This document shows positions 42,821-53,189 of a stretch of 64,000 bases of DNA, in pieces. Each line of letters begins with the position of its first letter. The stretch's first letter is position 1. The stretch is taken from positions 141,414 through 205,413 of the forward strand of contig JAIWNE010000058.1 in assembly GCA_025331445.1 (NCBI GenBank). The letters are read 5' to 3'. The DNA comes from Blakeslea trispora. Its lineage: Eukaryota; Mucoromycota; Mucoromycetes; Mucorales; Choanephoraceae. Position numbers and translations under genes: made by a program. Under the pieces are notes generated by a model. The model was not told the origin of the DNA. It did no database searches and saw only the letters and a program-made list of their open reading frames with translations.

Positions 42821-43545
42821 CTGTCTAGAAGAAAACCCAGATGTTCTAGAGTTTGGGAGGGTTCAAACACTGATTTCTTCGCATTGACTAGCCAGCCCAA
42901 ATCTTGCAGCTTTTGTAGGACCAGTTGAGTCTGCTGAGATACCAGGGATTTGGAGTCTGCAATAATAATCAGGTCGTCCAAATACATGCTCAGGCGAATT
43001 TGTTGCGATCTGGCCCAATCCAAAAGAGGTTTTGTCAGCTTGGTGAACAGGAAGGGAACCACCGACAAACCAAACGGGGTAGTTGTAAATTGGTAGGTTT
43101 GATCTTGCCAATTGAACCGTAGGAAACGACGAGACGAAGGGTGAATTGGAATGTGGAGAAAGGCATCTGAAAGGTCTATCGAAGTCATCCAGTCGTTGGG
43201 TTGAAGCAAGTGACAGACTTCTGAGATGGTCTCCATCTTGAAGGAGGGACAGTCGAGATAGCGATTGAGAGCTTTCAAATTGAACACGGGTCGACTGCCG
43301 CCATTCTTTTTGGGTATTACAAACATTGAGCTGAAGAAGCCTGGTTGTAGGTCTGAGAGAGGAACTTTCTCGATGGCATTCTTCTGAAGCAGAGACGTAA
43401 TCTCCTGGTCTAAAAGAAGTTTCTGCTCCGGGTTGTAACATATGATGGGTGTTCCTTGATGAGAGGTGGAAGGAGAGGAGTGGAAGGGCAGGCGGAACCC
43501 GTCTTTTACGACGGAGACTATCCAATCTGCTTTGCAAATCTCCAT
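41665..43545 (-). CDS. DIRS reverse transcriptase, RNase H and methylase-like region
   Basis: A 626-codon frame. RT blocks: FSSMFVIPKKNGGSRPVFNL, WMTSIDLSDAFLHIPIH (catalytic Asp), FTTTPFGLSVVPFLFTK, LSMYLDDLIII (catalytic DD). RNase H: TIYVDASDTGWGC, MSINWRELKAAHLAL, LVRTDNTTSLAYI. A C-terminal DIDLFADRTTHLLPKYVAW block corresponds to the methylase-like domain of DIRS elements. No lesion seen. It probably continues from Gag by frameshift or reinitiation; the two frames abut near 43596. Confidence 0.9.
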   Translation of the reverse strand: MEICKADWIVSVVKDGFRLPFHSSPSTSHQGTPIICYNPEQKLLLDQEITSLLQKNAIEKVPLSDLQPGFFSSMFVIPKKNGGSRPVFNLKALNRYLDCPSFKMETISEVCHLLQPNDWMTSIDLSDAFLHIPIHPSSRRFLRFNWQDQTYQFTTTPFGLSVVPFLFTKLTKPLLDWARSQQIRLSMYLDDLIIIADSKSLVSQQTQLVLQKLQDLGWLVNAKKSVFEPSQTLEHLGFLLDSCSMTARLPTKKLRDLRRSIQQVIRNPIQSPRVIHSLTMRIQAATFAVLPARLYTRYLLQTKNLSVHNKADWDIPLSLPKECLKELKWWQDNLSSWNGRSILPQTPDQTIYVDASDTGWGCYVPPQDTLPPRTAYGFWTPQEADMSINWRELKAAHLALQTFQDLNNMTILVRTDNTTSLAYINKQGGTRSVPLMQLAIHLWKWCLQRGILLLARHIPGLENQAADYESRRIFLKNQWMLKPRIFDRIQQAWGPHDIDLFADRTTHLLPKYVAWLPDPGSIWTDAFTMNWSNFVNPFMHPPWNLISRCLEKIRFDQVPFATLVVPLWTQALWFPLPLQLSVDQPLLLPNDSVQVTTPLTAHPLANSSWRLSVWRLSGLASRPPLH

Positions 43546-43595
43546 CCAGGCAGAAACGAACCTGGACAGACGTCCCCCGACCTCTGACGTGCCAT

Positions 43596-44522
43596 CTACT
43601 GGCGATTGTTCTTGATGAACGGATTGGTGTTGGGTTTGTGTTGTGTTCCTTGGGAACGGTTGCCGTGGCGTTGTCCATGGCTTCTGGTGTTGTTCGAGAA
43701 CCCGCCCTGACCCATGGGCGGACCTGCTCGAAAAAACGGATTGTTAGAAGTAGCGCCAGTGTTGTTGCTACTATTAAAGCTGGGTTGACCCGAATTGTTG
43801 TTCTTGCGACGATTGCGCTGCAAGAAGGATGAAGCTTCTCGCATGGTTTTCTGGGCGGCAGATTGATGCGAAACAGCATCCGTGAAACTTTCAGGCGACA
43901 TCAGATAGTTATGTGTGTCATTGGTGGCAGCCTTGAAAGCCGGATGAACAGCTCGAAAGTTGATGTCCAGTCGAGAGGACGAAATAGTCGAACTGACGTT
44001 CAACAACAACGTACGAACATCTGCCAAGATAGCAATGAAGCGTTGAGTTTCCTCCATAGGAAGGTTAGTGGTGCATATTTCACTACCCAAAATATCCAAA
44101 GGGCAAAATACTCCAGAAATCAAATATCGGAGGTTGCGCAAAGTAGCATCCTCTTGAGCCTGGCCCTTGTTCATTTTGCGTCTTGAATCGGGCATTGTCT
44201 GTGGTGGCTGATAATTAGTGTTGCTCATAGGAGGATATGTGTCAATAATGGAACCCCTTTCATCGTCTGTGAGTGTGGTACTTTTAAACAGATTGCGATC
44301 TAAACCGAGGCTACTCTGCACTTCCACATCAGGCGTCCATTCAAATCGAGGACAAACCCCAAAGGAGTGTAAGGTTGAGGTCTCACCAGAATCCTGTGAC
44401 CCCTTGTCACCCCTGAGTGCCGATTGTTCTTGTGCTACAAGCAGTCCTTTCAGCAACTGTTGCGTTTCTTCCAATTGGTTCTTTAAAAAGCTAAAATCTT
44501 CGTCTGAAGGCATGATAGTCAT
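43596..44522 (-). CDS. DIRS Gag-like protein
   Basis: 308 aa starting MTIMPSDEDFSFLKNQLEE; the frame is open farther upstream into the terminal repeat, but this ATG begins protein-like sequence. It has an N-terminal Gln/Leu-rich coiled coil (about 10-35) and a central helical region with RFIAILADVRTLLLNV. The C-terminus is rich in Asn, Gly, Arg and Gln (NNPFFRAGPPMGQGG, then HGQRHGNRSQGTQ) and suited to RNA binding. It precedes the RT frame, as in DIRS elements. Confidence 0.75.
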   Translation of the reverse strand: MTIMPSDEDFSFLKNQLEETQQLLKGLLVAQEQSALRGDKGSQDSGETSTLHSFGVCPRFEWTPDVEVQSSLGLDRNLFKSTTLTDDERGSIIDTYPPMSNTNYQPPQTMPDSRRKMNKGQAQEDATLRNLRYLISGVFCPLDILGSEICTTNLPMEETQRFIAILADVRTLLLNVSSTISSSRLDINFRAVHPAFKAATNDTHNYLMSPESFTDAVSHQSAAQKTMREASSFLQRNRRKNNNSGQPSFNSSNNTGATSNNPFFRAGPPMGQGGFSNNTRSHGQRHGNRSQGTQHKPNTNPFIKNNRQ

Positions 44523-44711
44523 TTTCCAAGCGGTAATGTCCAGACGAGCGAAAAAGAAGATCAATTTGTTATATATTAAATTAGAGAAGAACTTTATATT
44601 TTTCGCTGACATTAAATAAAGAGAAGATCACAAGCATATATATTACACTGTCTTATTTGGTAATCGTGGTCTCAATAAATTCTGAGAGATATTTATTTCG
44701 ACACTCAGAAT

Positions 44712-44860
44712 ATAAAATTGAGAACGAGACTCACAAAATAGTTGAGAAAATCTTTTAAAAATGGGAAATAAAAATCTTAAAGCACTAAAAAAGAGAATCT
44801 CAAAAAAAAAAAAGATACTAGAAAAAATAAATAAAAAAAAGAGGTTGAAAAAAAAAAGAG
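44712..44860 (+). repeat. Dispersed repeat, copy A, right part
   Basis: Continues copy A after DIRS (AAATTGAGAACGAGACTCAC...). Matches the minus strand of 61555-61700. Homology fades in a poly-A/G stretch near 44850. Confidence 0.75.
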
Positions 44861-45194
44861 ATAAAGTGCGTCCAGTTTGTAATCGCCACAGTTTGGTGGT
44901 GAAAATTTTTGGCACTTTTGGAGCAAAATAGCAACTTTTTTTTGCAGACAAAATTAAAAAGCGAGGCCGACCATCTGTTCAAAATTTAATTCTCTATCGA
45001 TCCTCGGAGCAGTGTAAGAACATCCCCGGATTTTTTAAAAGTGGTAAAAATGCATATAACTTTTTGTACGGACTGCTAGATGTACTAGCATCAATTTGCA
45101 ACAATTGCTGACCCTCAAACATCATTGGCTGACTATAAATAATTTCTGTAAAATTTGCAACAATGCCATGTAAATTATCTATCAATAATATTTG

Positions 45195-45276
45195 ATTAGA
45201 GGTATTGTTGGCTTATTGGTCAACACGTTAACCTTTTACCAGAAAAACGTAAGTTCGAATCTTGCTGGGCTCTATT
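45195..45276 (+). other. tRNA-like sequence (pseudogene or SINE head)
   Basis: A-box-like TGGCTTATTGG and T-arm GTAAG-TTCGAAT-CTTGC with paired stem, but the 5' side does not pair with the 3' TGGGCTC. It is therefore not a functional tRNA as read. Confidence 0.35.
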
Positions 45277-45791
45277 TTTATTTTTTATATTTATAAAGTG
45301 AAATCAATAGCTCAAACCTTTCTTTTGATTGCTTTGTTATTGATGGTGCATTTTTCAATAGTTTTGTATTCCAAATAGCTAAGATAGCTTTTATTTTTCA
45401 TGAAAAGAAATAAAAAATCTAAGATGATACAGCTTTTTATTTGACGTCAAAAAATATGTTAGCAACAATGTATTGAAATGATCACATCAAAGCTGCTGTA
45501 TTTTATTTCTTTTTAAAATTAGTAAAAAAGAAAATACTTATTCTTTTAAATAAATATAATACAACAGCGATAAAAGTTTTAAATTACTTCATTAAAGTTT
45601 GATTTTTATCTTTTTACTTGAATGAAGTTAAATGATCTTTAAATAAAATATGTTAGATTATAAAATAACTAGTTCATTATTTTTAGAAACCAACTAAACA
45701 TTTGCTAATAATTGTCTTCTGAATAAATCGTTTGGGGTTTTTTTTAAAAAAAAGAATTGAGCATTTATTGAATTAATTAATAAAAAAACTT

Positions 45792-47088
45792 TTAATCATT
45801 CTCATCGTAATCAGTGATAAAAGGTGGATTAATTTGGGCACGAGCAAATTGTACTTCTTTAAGTACTTTTTCAATACCACCCCAAATGTCTCCAAAATGC
45901 TTTCTTGTCCAAATAAACTTCAACAAAACCCAAGGCATCATTTGTTTGTTTCTTTGGCGAGGAGTAACATTAATTTTTATTCCATGCCATGTGCCTATTT
46001 AATTTATTAGTAAAAAAATAACTTAAGATATAAAATAACTTACCTTCAATCGTGTTTGTATGAACACCTTCTTCGGTAACATATTCTACACTATGATTCA
46101 CTGTAAAATGCTCATAGAGTCTACCTAACTCTTCAATTCGATCATATGCTTTCCAACAATCCGTGTGGATGATGGATCCAGGAAGCACATGTCTTTCGAT
46201 TACATCCAATAAAGTAGCAGCTGTTCGATTGGGCGCAGTAACCAAAAAGCATTTTCTTTCATCTGATCGTTCGATACCACCAAAGACCCAAACACCTTCA
46301 ACTCGATGACCTTGATGATATTTCCTTTTTCCAAACTTGGATTCATCTAATTCTACAATAACACCTGGTCCACCAATCTTCACATCATCGTTACGAATGT
46401 CTTCTTGGATCATTTGATACCATCCATTCATTAACTCTCTAATAGAGTTAAATGAAGTACCAACAAAAAGAGTCAACTGGGAATTACGCATGCCTAAAGC
46501 CCAGCCATATAGGAATCGCATTACTTCAGCTTCGTTCAATTTGCGATTTTCGAAAAAAGAGTTTTTTTTTGCTGTCATTTCTTTGCCATTACAACATTTT
46601 TCTCTTGTTTCTCTATCAATGATACGGTCATTACAACGCCAACGAGGATATCTTCTATCATCGAAATACATTCTGCTACCTCTATCGCCTTGACAAAGAA
46701 ACACTGCATCGATGTTATGAAAAATGCCATTATTAAGAAGATATCTAAAGCCCCGAAGTTAATTTAAGCAATTCAAACAATTATTACAGCATACCTTTGA
46801 CATTTTTCAACTATTCCGAAAGTTTCGAAAAAAGTGCCTCCATTCATAAGGGGAATAACTCGATCACGACTCCAATGAGCAACCTCATCACTTGAGTTAA
46901 CAATTCTAAAACTATTTGTTTAGTTCACTTATAAATAGAATATTGTTTGCTAGTTACTCTTCGTTGGTTTCAGCTTCTACGCGTAAAACTTGCTCATTTA
47001 CAGCTGTTGTTGTTGACATCTGGTCGTTGTTATTCTCCATGTCGTTAGATGAGAGCAACTGACGAGTAGATCTGCGAATGGGTGGCAT
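45792..47088 (-). CDS. Merlin (IS1595/ISXO2-like) transposase, four exons, 383 aa
   Basis: Minus-strand exons: 47088-46958, 46911-46795, 46744-46044 and 45994-45792. Three introns of 45-50 nt all have GT...AG ends and preserve phase, totalling 384 codons with stop. It begins MPPIRRSTRQLLSSN. A Cys-containing region (RWRCND, EKCCNGKEM) precedes the DDE-type core: Asp in GVIVELDESKFGKRKYHQGH, Asp in IIHTDCWKAYD, and Glu in THTNTIEG-type VHTNTIEGTWHG, completed only after splicing. The tail has NVTPRQRNKQ and WVLLKFIWTRKHFG, as in IS1595-family proteins. No lesion found, so it may be competent. Confidence 0.85.
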
Positions 47089-47643
47089 GTTAACAGTTAT
47101 TAAGTTTTAAGAGATTTAAAGAAAAGCAAAAAAAAGAAAGAAATTTCAAAATAATAATCTTAATGTTGTATTCATATAGTACGGATCAAGTATTTAGCCA
47201 CTTATGAATCCACAATCATTCTCTAATTCGACTTCAGCTTGTTTCATTTGACATTCAATTCGGATAAACCTTCATTCAAGGTCAGGACTGACATCTTGCC
47301 AATAATTTACCAGTTACTGGGTTTAAGGTACAGATGGCCAATCATTCTATTTTAGTAATTCTTCTTTACAAGACTGTCATCATTCATCTCTCATCCGATT
47401 CGTTGTTATTATCATAATCATCTACAAGCCTCTAGAAAAGTTTTACAATCTCAGTTGAAATATCATCTTCATGAAAAGTATAAATAGCACATCAATTTTG
47501 AAGTAAATAAAACATTATCTTTAGTCTGATTAATTCTCTGATTTTATATCATTGTGATTTATTGGTCTTCAACACTTAAAATCAAAATAAAAAGAAATTG
47601 CCGGGAAGTATTTTAAATAAATAAAATATAAAAAAACGGTTAC

Positions 47644-47706
47644 GAGGATTTGAACACAAAACCTAACGCCTGTAAGTCCAATGTTATACCACTGGGCTAC
47701 CTGTCC
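47644..47706 (-). other. tRNA-like sequence (degenerate)
   Basis: Minus strand carries an A-box-like TAGCCCAGTGG and a T-loop-like GTTCAAATCC, but stems do not pair well. Probably a tRNA pseudogene. It lies inside the Merlin element opposite the tRNA-like segment at 45.2 kb. Confidence 0.35.
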
Positions 47707-47908
47707 AAAATATTTAGGTAGAGCTATTAACAAAACACATACCATTACTCAAAAATCAAAGAAAATGGTTTTTTGTTACTATCTCCACTTGAAATTGAGA
47801 TAGCAAGAAAAACTAAATTGTATATGTGTTCTAGTGTGTTTATTGTTATTATCTATAGTTTTGAAGTACCTGGCACTACTTTTAAAAAATCCGGGGATGT
47901 TCTTACAA

Positions 47909-48596
47909 TTAGCCATTTCTAAAATGATCCAAAAATAGTCCAACTAGCTTTCAATGCAATCCGCCTCATAGATGCTTACCTTTCAAAAATATGATACTCT
48001 CTGAAGAATCTTTGATGATCCAAAGTGCCGTTGATATGTAACTTGAATTGATTCTTTCAACGGAAATGATGTTGACAATAATGGCATCTTTCTTTGAATA
48101 AAACTCCCAACTTTTACTAATAACTTTACCTCTTGATTCCATTTTGTCATTCATAGGATTGATCTCCAGTAAATGAGATGTAAATTCGGCTAAGTATTGT
48201 TGTTTGGAGAGTGAAAGTATTGTCTTCAATAAACTGAAGTGATAAAAGCAGTTACCCTAAGTTTAAGGTGCATTCCGAATGTTTAGGTTGATTCAATCAG
48301 AAATGATAATGACTCCATACTACCTTCAAAGGTTTATATGTGAGTCAGGTAATCAATCGTAGAAATGGAACAATACCTTACCATGCTTCAAAAATCCATT
48401 GGGCTCATCATAAAACAATCATCTAACAGTGAGACTAATACATTATATACTTTCATAAAATGTTAGATTATAAAGCCATATATAATGCCATCGAGTTGCC
48501 TACCTTTGCTTCATATTAAACGCGATCAAAAGAAGTCTCATGTTAGTGTAATCATCTCCATTACTGATGATTTCGAAAATGGTGTAATTATTGATC
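47909..48596 (-). pseudogene. Exon-like remnants of an unknown spliced gene
   Basis: The clearest exon, 48233-47980, reads LLKTILSLSKQQYLAEFTSH...SSESIIFLK between a TTATCACTTCAG acceptor and an AAAG|GTAAGC donor. A short final exon (47943-47909) would end VGLFLDHFRNG and stop, giving a 36-nt intron. Upstream, 48596-48504 reads NNYTIFEIISNGDDYTNM...AFNMKQ before a GTAGGC donor. I could not link this to the next exon in phase, so either an exon is missed or the gene is broken. The stop lies one base from the Merlin inverted repeat. Family unknown. Confidence 0.35.
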
Positions 48597-48599
48597 CTT

Positions 48600-50305
48600 T
48601 TCAAGTGATTTAGTTAAAGCGTATTTAAAAAACTGCATTGTCTGCTTTGTGATGGTAAGATGAGTGACTGTATAATAAAGACTTGAGCTGCTAAAATTGA
48701 TCGTGAACAAACCTAAAAAACAAGCCTCTTTCTAGACAGATAAAAGAACGGATAAGTTAGCGATCATGTTGAATGACTAGAATAAATCACCTTAAGCTAG
48801 AAAGAAAATATCGTTGAGATTCAGGAAAAAAAAAAGGGTGTAGTAATCAATAGAGTGAAAAAAAAAAAGGCGAGAAAAAAAGAAAGAAATCAGAAGAGAG
48901 AGAGTAATGTCACCCCCATAAATAACACGGAACTTTGGGGGCAATTTACTTTTAGAGTATGTCAGCTATCTTAATATAGGTAAAGAGAGAAAAGACCTGG
49001 AACCTTCTTAAAAATTGGCCAATCGGATCACTGGATTTTCCATTACTAAGAAAAAGAAATAAGGTAAATGTTGATGATTTGGTTCATATTTCTCTTTGCA
49101 TCATACGCTTCAACCAAGAAAAAAAGAGTTTTTGTGATAGTAATGAACTCAATTATTTACTTAAAAAGAATGAAATATAGTTAAAAAAGAATTACATTTG
49201 AATTGTAGAGAAAAAAAGACATAATCCTTAGATTTCAATAATAACATCGTTTATGAAGCATTGATTTCATATACTCTGAATTGCTTTTGCATACCAAAGA
49301 CTGTTTAGAAAAGTCATAGCTTGTATGAAATACATATTCCTTTAGCTAAAAAAGTTGACTTCTATGAGCACATGTTAGCTTTCTCGCTGCTCATCAGTTC
49401 TGCATGCCGACATCTCAAACTTACATGAGCATGCAAGATTGTAAGCCATCTCGGAAAAGGTTGAAGAAAAATAAAGTAAAAAAAAAAGCATCTACAAACA
49501 CCATAGAAAGCGATTGCTTATATGATAAAGTTGAAAATCTGAAATGGTATTGACCAATTTCTCAAAGAGATACTAAAAAGGGATACCTCTAAATTTAAAA
49601 GATAGATGTATAATGGTAAATTTTGCTACACAAGACGATATACAATGTAGATGAAAGTTTGATGGTATTGAACTGCTTATGAAAAAACATTTATTTGCGA
49701 AGAAAGTTACTTGATACTCTCATAATGGAATAAACAAATATTCCTTGCTCTGATTATAATTTATAGAAACTATTGTTTGAAGTAATCAAATTTTCCTATT
49801 TATTTCTTTAAACATTTATATTTGAAGTAAAGTTGACAATCTCATAAAGTAGTATTGTAACAATCAAAATGTTCGTAAAACTTGCAATGATGCCAAATTA
49901 TAAACAAGTTGCTTGCAATTGCATTTGGTCTTCAGCCAAAGAGATCAATTAAATGATCATCAACATCTATACTTATTTATTGATCTAATGCGATAAGTCA
50001 CATATACATCACTCCCAAACAAGATACATATCTGAGTCGCTTTAGCGAATAAGTATGTTTGCTTTAGAAATAAATTTACGATATCCGTTAGAGGTTCGAT
50101 AAAAAGAAGATTGGTTATTGCAAATCATGATGGACAGTTCTTTTTAAATTAAAGGGATTCATCACCATTTTTTTGCATCTGAATGATCTATTTGAATACT
50201 TCTTCTTGATGTTTCTGATATCCACCATCCTACGATATATTGAGGAACATGAAACTGTCATAAAATGACAGCATGTTCTAACTGAAACTTGTATTCTTCA
50301 ATGTT
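48600..50305. other. AT-rich region, no gene recognised
   Basis: No frame with protein character on either strand. Purine-rich stretches around 48820-48900 resemble those near the left of the 3.86-kb element (12830-12960), so this may be a diverged left part of its second copy. A left CACCACGGC terminus was not found. Confidence 0.5.
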
Positions 50306-50309
50306 TAGT

Positions 50310-52764
50310 ATTTAGATGGATCTAAAGGGTGCGACGCTGATACTATATATGTATGAGCGATTACACTAAATGAATAATTATATTATATTTGCCTCATAAT
50401 GTACCATCCTATAATTATAATTGATTGAATCATGATCAAAAGCGACACTATGTAAGGAGTTGCTTTTGATACATTATGATTTTTAACTTATCACTTTTAT
50501 GTTTAAAATTGCTTTACTCAAATTTGTTTAACATGAAACAGCTCGACGCTTTACTATCAGCTTTCTTCATAGATTCTGTTTGAAGTGCTTCTTTAAGATC
50601 CCCTTTTGTAAAGCGTTCCTTTAATTGATCACTAATAAAATCTGTTTATGCAAATCCAAGACATTTTCCTTTTCAGTATAATTTTAGCTTAAATCTGTCA
50701 ATGAAATCATGCTTTTTTCCCATCACTGCCATATTTCTCATATATACTAGCCATTTTTTTTAATCCCCCATTTTCTTTTTTCTCTTTTTTTTTTCAGTAA
50801 ATGCACAGCAAAAGGTAAGCACTTTTATCTCTCTCTCTTTTTTTTTTTTTTTTACAAATATCATATAATCCATCAACATCACTAACTCTTTTATTTCACA
50901 ATAGCTACATGTGTATCACCTTATGATGACAACATCTCAATAACTTGACTACGCTTCTCTTCTATTTCTTAGAATCCTTCAACTTTTCTTCCGTATATAT
51001 CTGCTGATCATCCACTTTATACATACTTGTGTAGATACTCATCATTGACTTTGATAGACAATCTTTTATCCATGACACACTCTTCTGTATTGCTTTCTGC
51101 CAACTCATCCATGACTTCTTTATCCAAACTGCCTGCTCTATACCATGTTGCTCAAACTTATACCTCTTTGACTGTTTTCTAAATACCATCTTTATAAAAG
51201 CTGCCTATCTGGATTGATGCGTCTTTTTCAAGTTACTCTTGCCTAAGGTCCTTCGATTTCTCCATTTAAATGTTCAAATGCTTTTATATACATTGCATCG
51301 ACTAACTTGCTCTATTTGTAGTCATTGCCTTGAAACCCTTTGACAATCGTATATCCAATCGCCTACCATGCTTCCATCCTATGCCTGATTTATTCATGTC
51401 TATCCTCTTTCTTATGTGCACATGTGGTCCACCTATCTAAGTATTGTCTCTGGTTATTGCCCTAGCTTTTTGAATTACAGTTTCCCTTTAATATACCGTC
51501 GTTCAGGATACTTGGTCTCTTCTCATGTCGCCATCTCTCTACCTCATCTTCAAGAAATGCTCTTTATCCGCCTATTCTCCTTTCACTACTATGGTCTGTG
51601 CTTTTAAAGGTTGCCGAATCTCTTTTTGATTGAACTTGGGGTTCCTTTCAACTTTACTGCTTGTGCTTTTCTTCTTTTTGTGTCTTCTCGCCTTTGCTCA
51701 TGCTTACATGGGTGCTCCATCTCAGATGAGCTTGCCTCATCGCTTTGAATCTCTTTCCTGACAAGTGAAATACCGCTTCCAGATTATTTTGACTTGACTG
51801 TCTTACCGAATGAACTTCTCTTTATCAACTGTTTACTTCTGACTGTTGCTCTCACTGTTGGCTGGACTCATGAGTTTACCTAATCGCAACTAAAGGACAC
51901 AACATGCTCATGACAAAGTACATGTGTAAAGGATCGCGTCTCATCTTTATTTTTTTTTGTTTTATAAACTTGCTATGCTATTTACTTTCTTCCTCTATTG
52001 TTTCTGACTCTTTTGTATACTGGTGACTAGTAATCTCTCAGTTGGTGTTGCTCATGACCTTGCATGTTGCTTCAAGATGGCTGTCAAGAAAAAAAAATTT
52101 CGAAAAAATTACTCTCGGTTAAGGCTGTATATCTTTTCAAGCGCAGCTACTACAAAGCGATTAAGGTGCGAATTGAAGGCTCTAATCATGGAAATTAATT
52201 CATTTCTGCTTCTTATACTGCTTCCCATGATCCCAAAAGGTACCTATATTAAAGCCAAGCATGACAGTCTATCTGGATATACCCAATGCAGCATCCCTAT
52301 TACAAAAAAGGACATCTGAGCTACAAATCAGCCTAAAGAAGAACCCATATATAGCATTTATTGATTCAAGTTAATAAAATTAAAGAAGCTTGATTTGCTC
52401 ATAATACCTAAATAATCCAATCATAAGCCAAGCTCATCCGAAATTAAAGGCATTACCATTTGCTCATTTATTGCTTATACTTCTAAAACTTGTTAAATCA
52501 TCATTACTATATACTCTAAAGGCCATTTGTCACTATAACTCCCCTTTGAGACCTAAGCTAGATATGATTCGACTATAAAGCACTCCTATTCAAAGTAAGC
52601 TCTTATAATACTTTACCCACGGCCCAATTCTTGTGTTTCTGCATCGATTCTCATTGTGTTTCTGCCTATTTTTCGTTGAAACCGCATATGAAAAAAACAA
52701 ATATATCGCAGGGTTATTTCACAATTATTTGAGTCACTATATACACCCTCTACGCCGTGGTGGT
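50310..52764. mobile_element. Second copy of the CAC-element core, ending CGCCGTGGTG
   Basis: Homologous to 14020-16285 up to about 52600. It keeps the TATA-like CATATATACT, the pyrimidine tract, the intron-like GTAAGCAC...CAATAG, and the long conserved stretch through AAGTACATGTGTAAAGGATCG. The last 165 bp differ from copy 1, yet both copies end in GCCGTGGTG. A minus-strand frame at 50962-51189 (KRYKFEQHGIEQAVWIKKSW) and an overlapping frame (VMDELAESNTEECVMD) have counterparts in copy 1 with stops. Left end undefined. Confidence 0.7.
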
Positions 52765-53189
52765 ATTTAATGGATCAAAATCAGGAATCCTAAATGTGTC
52801 CCTTTATATAAATCGAATGGATCCGTAATACCTCTATTCAGGAACCAATAAAAGCTTGTTTGACTTAAGTGTGTTTCAGCAACACCTTACGCAGCAACAT
52901 CATAATTTCAATTTGTGTAGACACTTCAAAGGTCATAAAACGTATGTCACTCTTTATTTGCATTTTTATTCTGATCAAAGACCTATATTATACCTTAACG
53001 AAATTAAAAGTACCTAAAAACGAAATCTATTTGGCCAAAAAATGAAATCATTGTGCGCAGTCTCCGAAATCAATTTGGCCAAAAAACGAATTTTTTGGGC
53101 CAATTTCCGAATTCTAAGTTAAAAACCAGTAGACTCAATTGCTGGGTTTTTTAGAACCCCTCTGCGCTGTGGTATAGTCAATTACCATG
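52765..53189. other. Non-coding flank with short CGAAATC/TTTGGCCAAAAAA repeats
   Basis: Between the CAC element and the Helitron gene. Around 53010-53110 the phrase (C/T)GAAATC.ATTTGGCCAAAAAA(A/C)GAA recurs, followed by GGGCCAATTTCCGAATT. No gene. Confidence 0.5.

Larger units (their letters stand above)
40372..44711 (-). mobile_element. DIRS-type tyrosine-recombinase retrotransposon, about 4.34 kb
   Basis: Element on the minus strand with gag, RT/RNase H and tyrosine-recombinase frames. The 23-bp motif ATTACCAAATAAGACAGTGTAAT occurs at 40391, 40621 and inverted at 40535 and 44643. The segment 40393-40508 is the inverse of 44562-44668, and 40576-40620 is the inverse of 44669-44713. The block 40558-40643 joins left-end and right-end outer sequence. 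This is the inverted terminal repeat plus internal complementary region organisation of DIRS-1. There is no target duplication; the paralogue at about 61700 shows the empty site. Confidence 0.9.
45013..47907 (-). mobile_element. Merlin-type DNA transposon, about 2.9 kb
   Basis: Terminal inverted repeats of about 34 bp, TGTAAGAACATCCCCGGATT...AAAGT(G/A)GT (45013-45047 and 47873-47907), bracket a spliced transposase gene. No convincing 8-9 bp target duplication: flanks are CGGAGCAG and ATTAGCCA. It also holds two tRNA-like segments near its ends. Confidence 0.7.

Noticed and set aside
42863..43879. 338-codon frame overlapping DIRS gag and RT
   Set aside because: Different frame with Arg/Ser/Pro-rich shadow composition; both real genes are recognised by motif in other frames.
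45195..45276. Functional tRNA gene
   Set aside because: T arm and A box are recognisable but acceptor and anticodon stems do not pair.
52023..52319. 98-codon plus-strand frame (MAVKKKKFRKNY...) in the CAC-element copy
   Set aside because: In the first copy (15784 onward) the same start quickly hits a stop after an indel, so conservation as protein is not supported.
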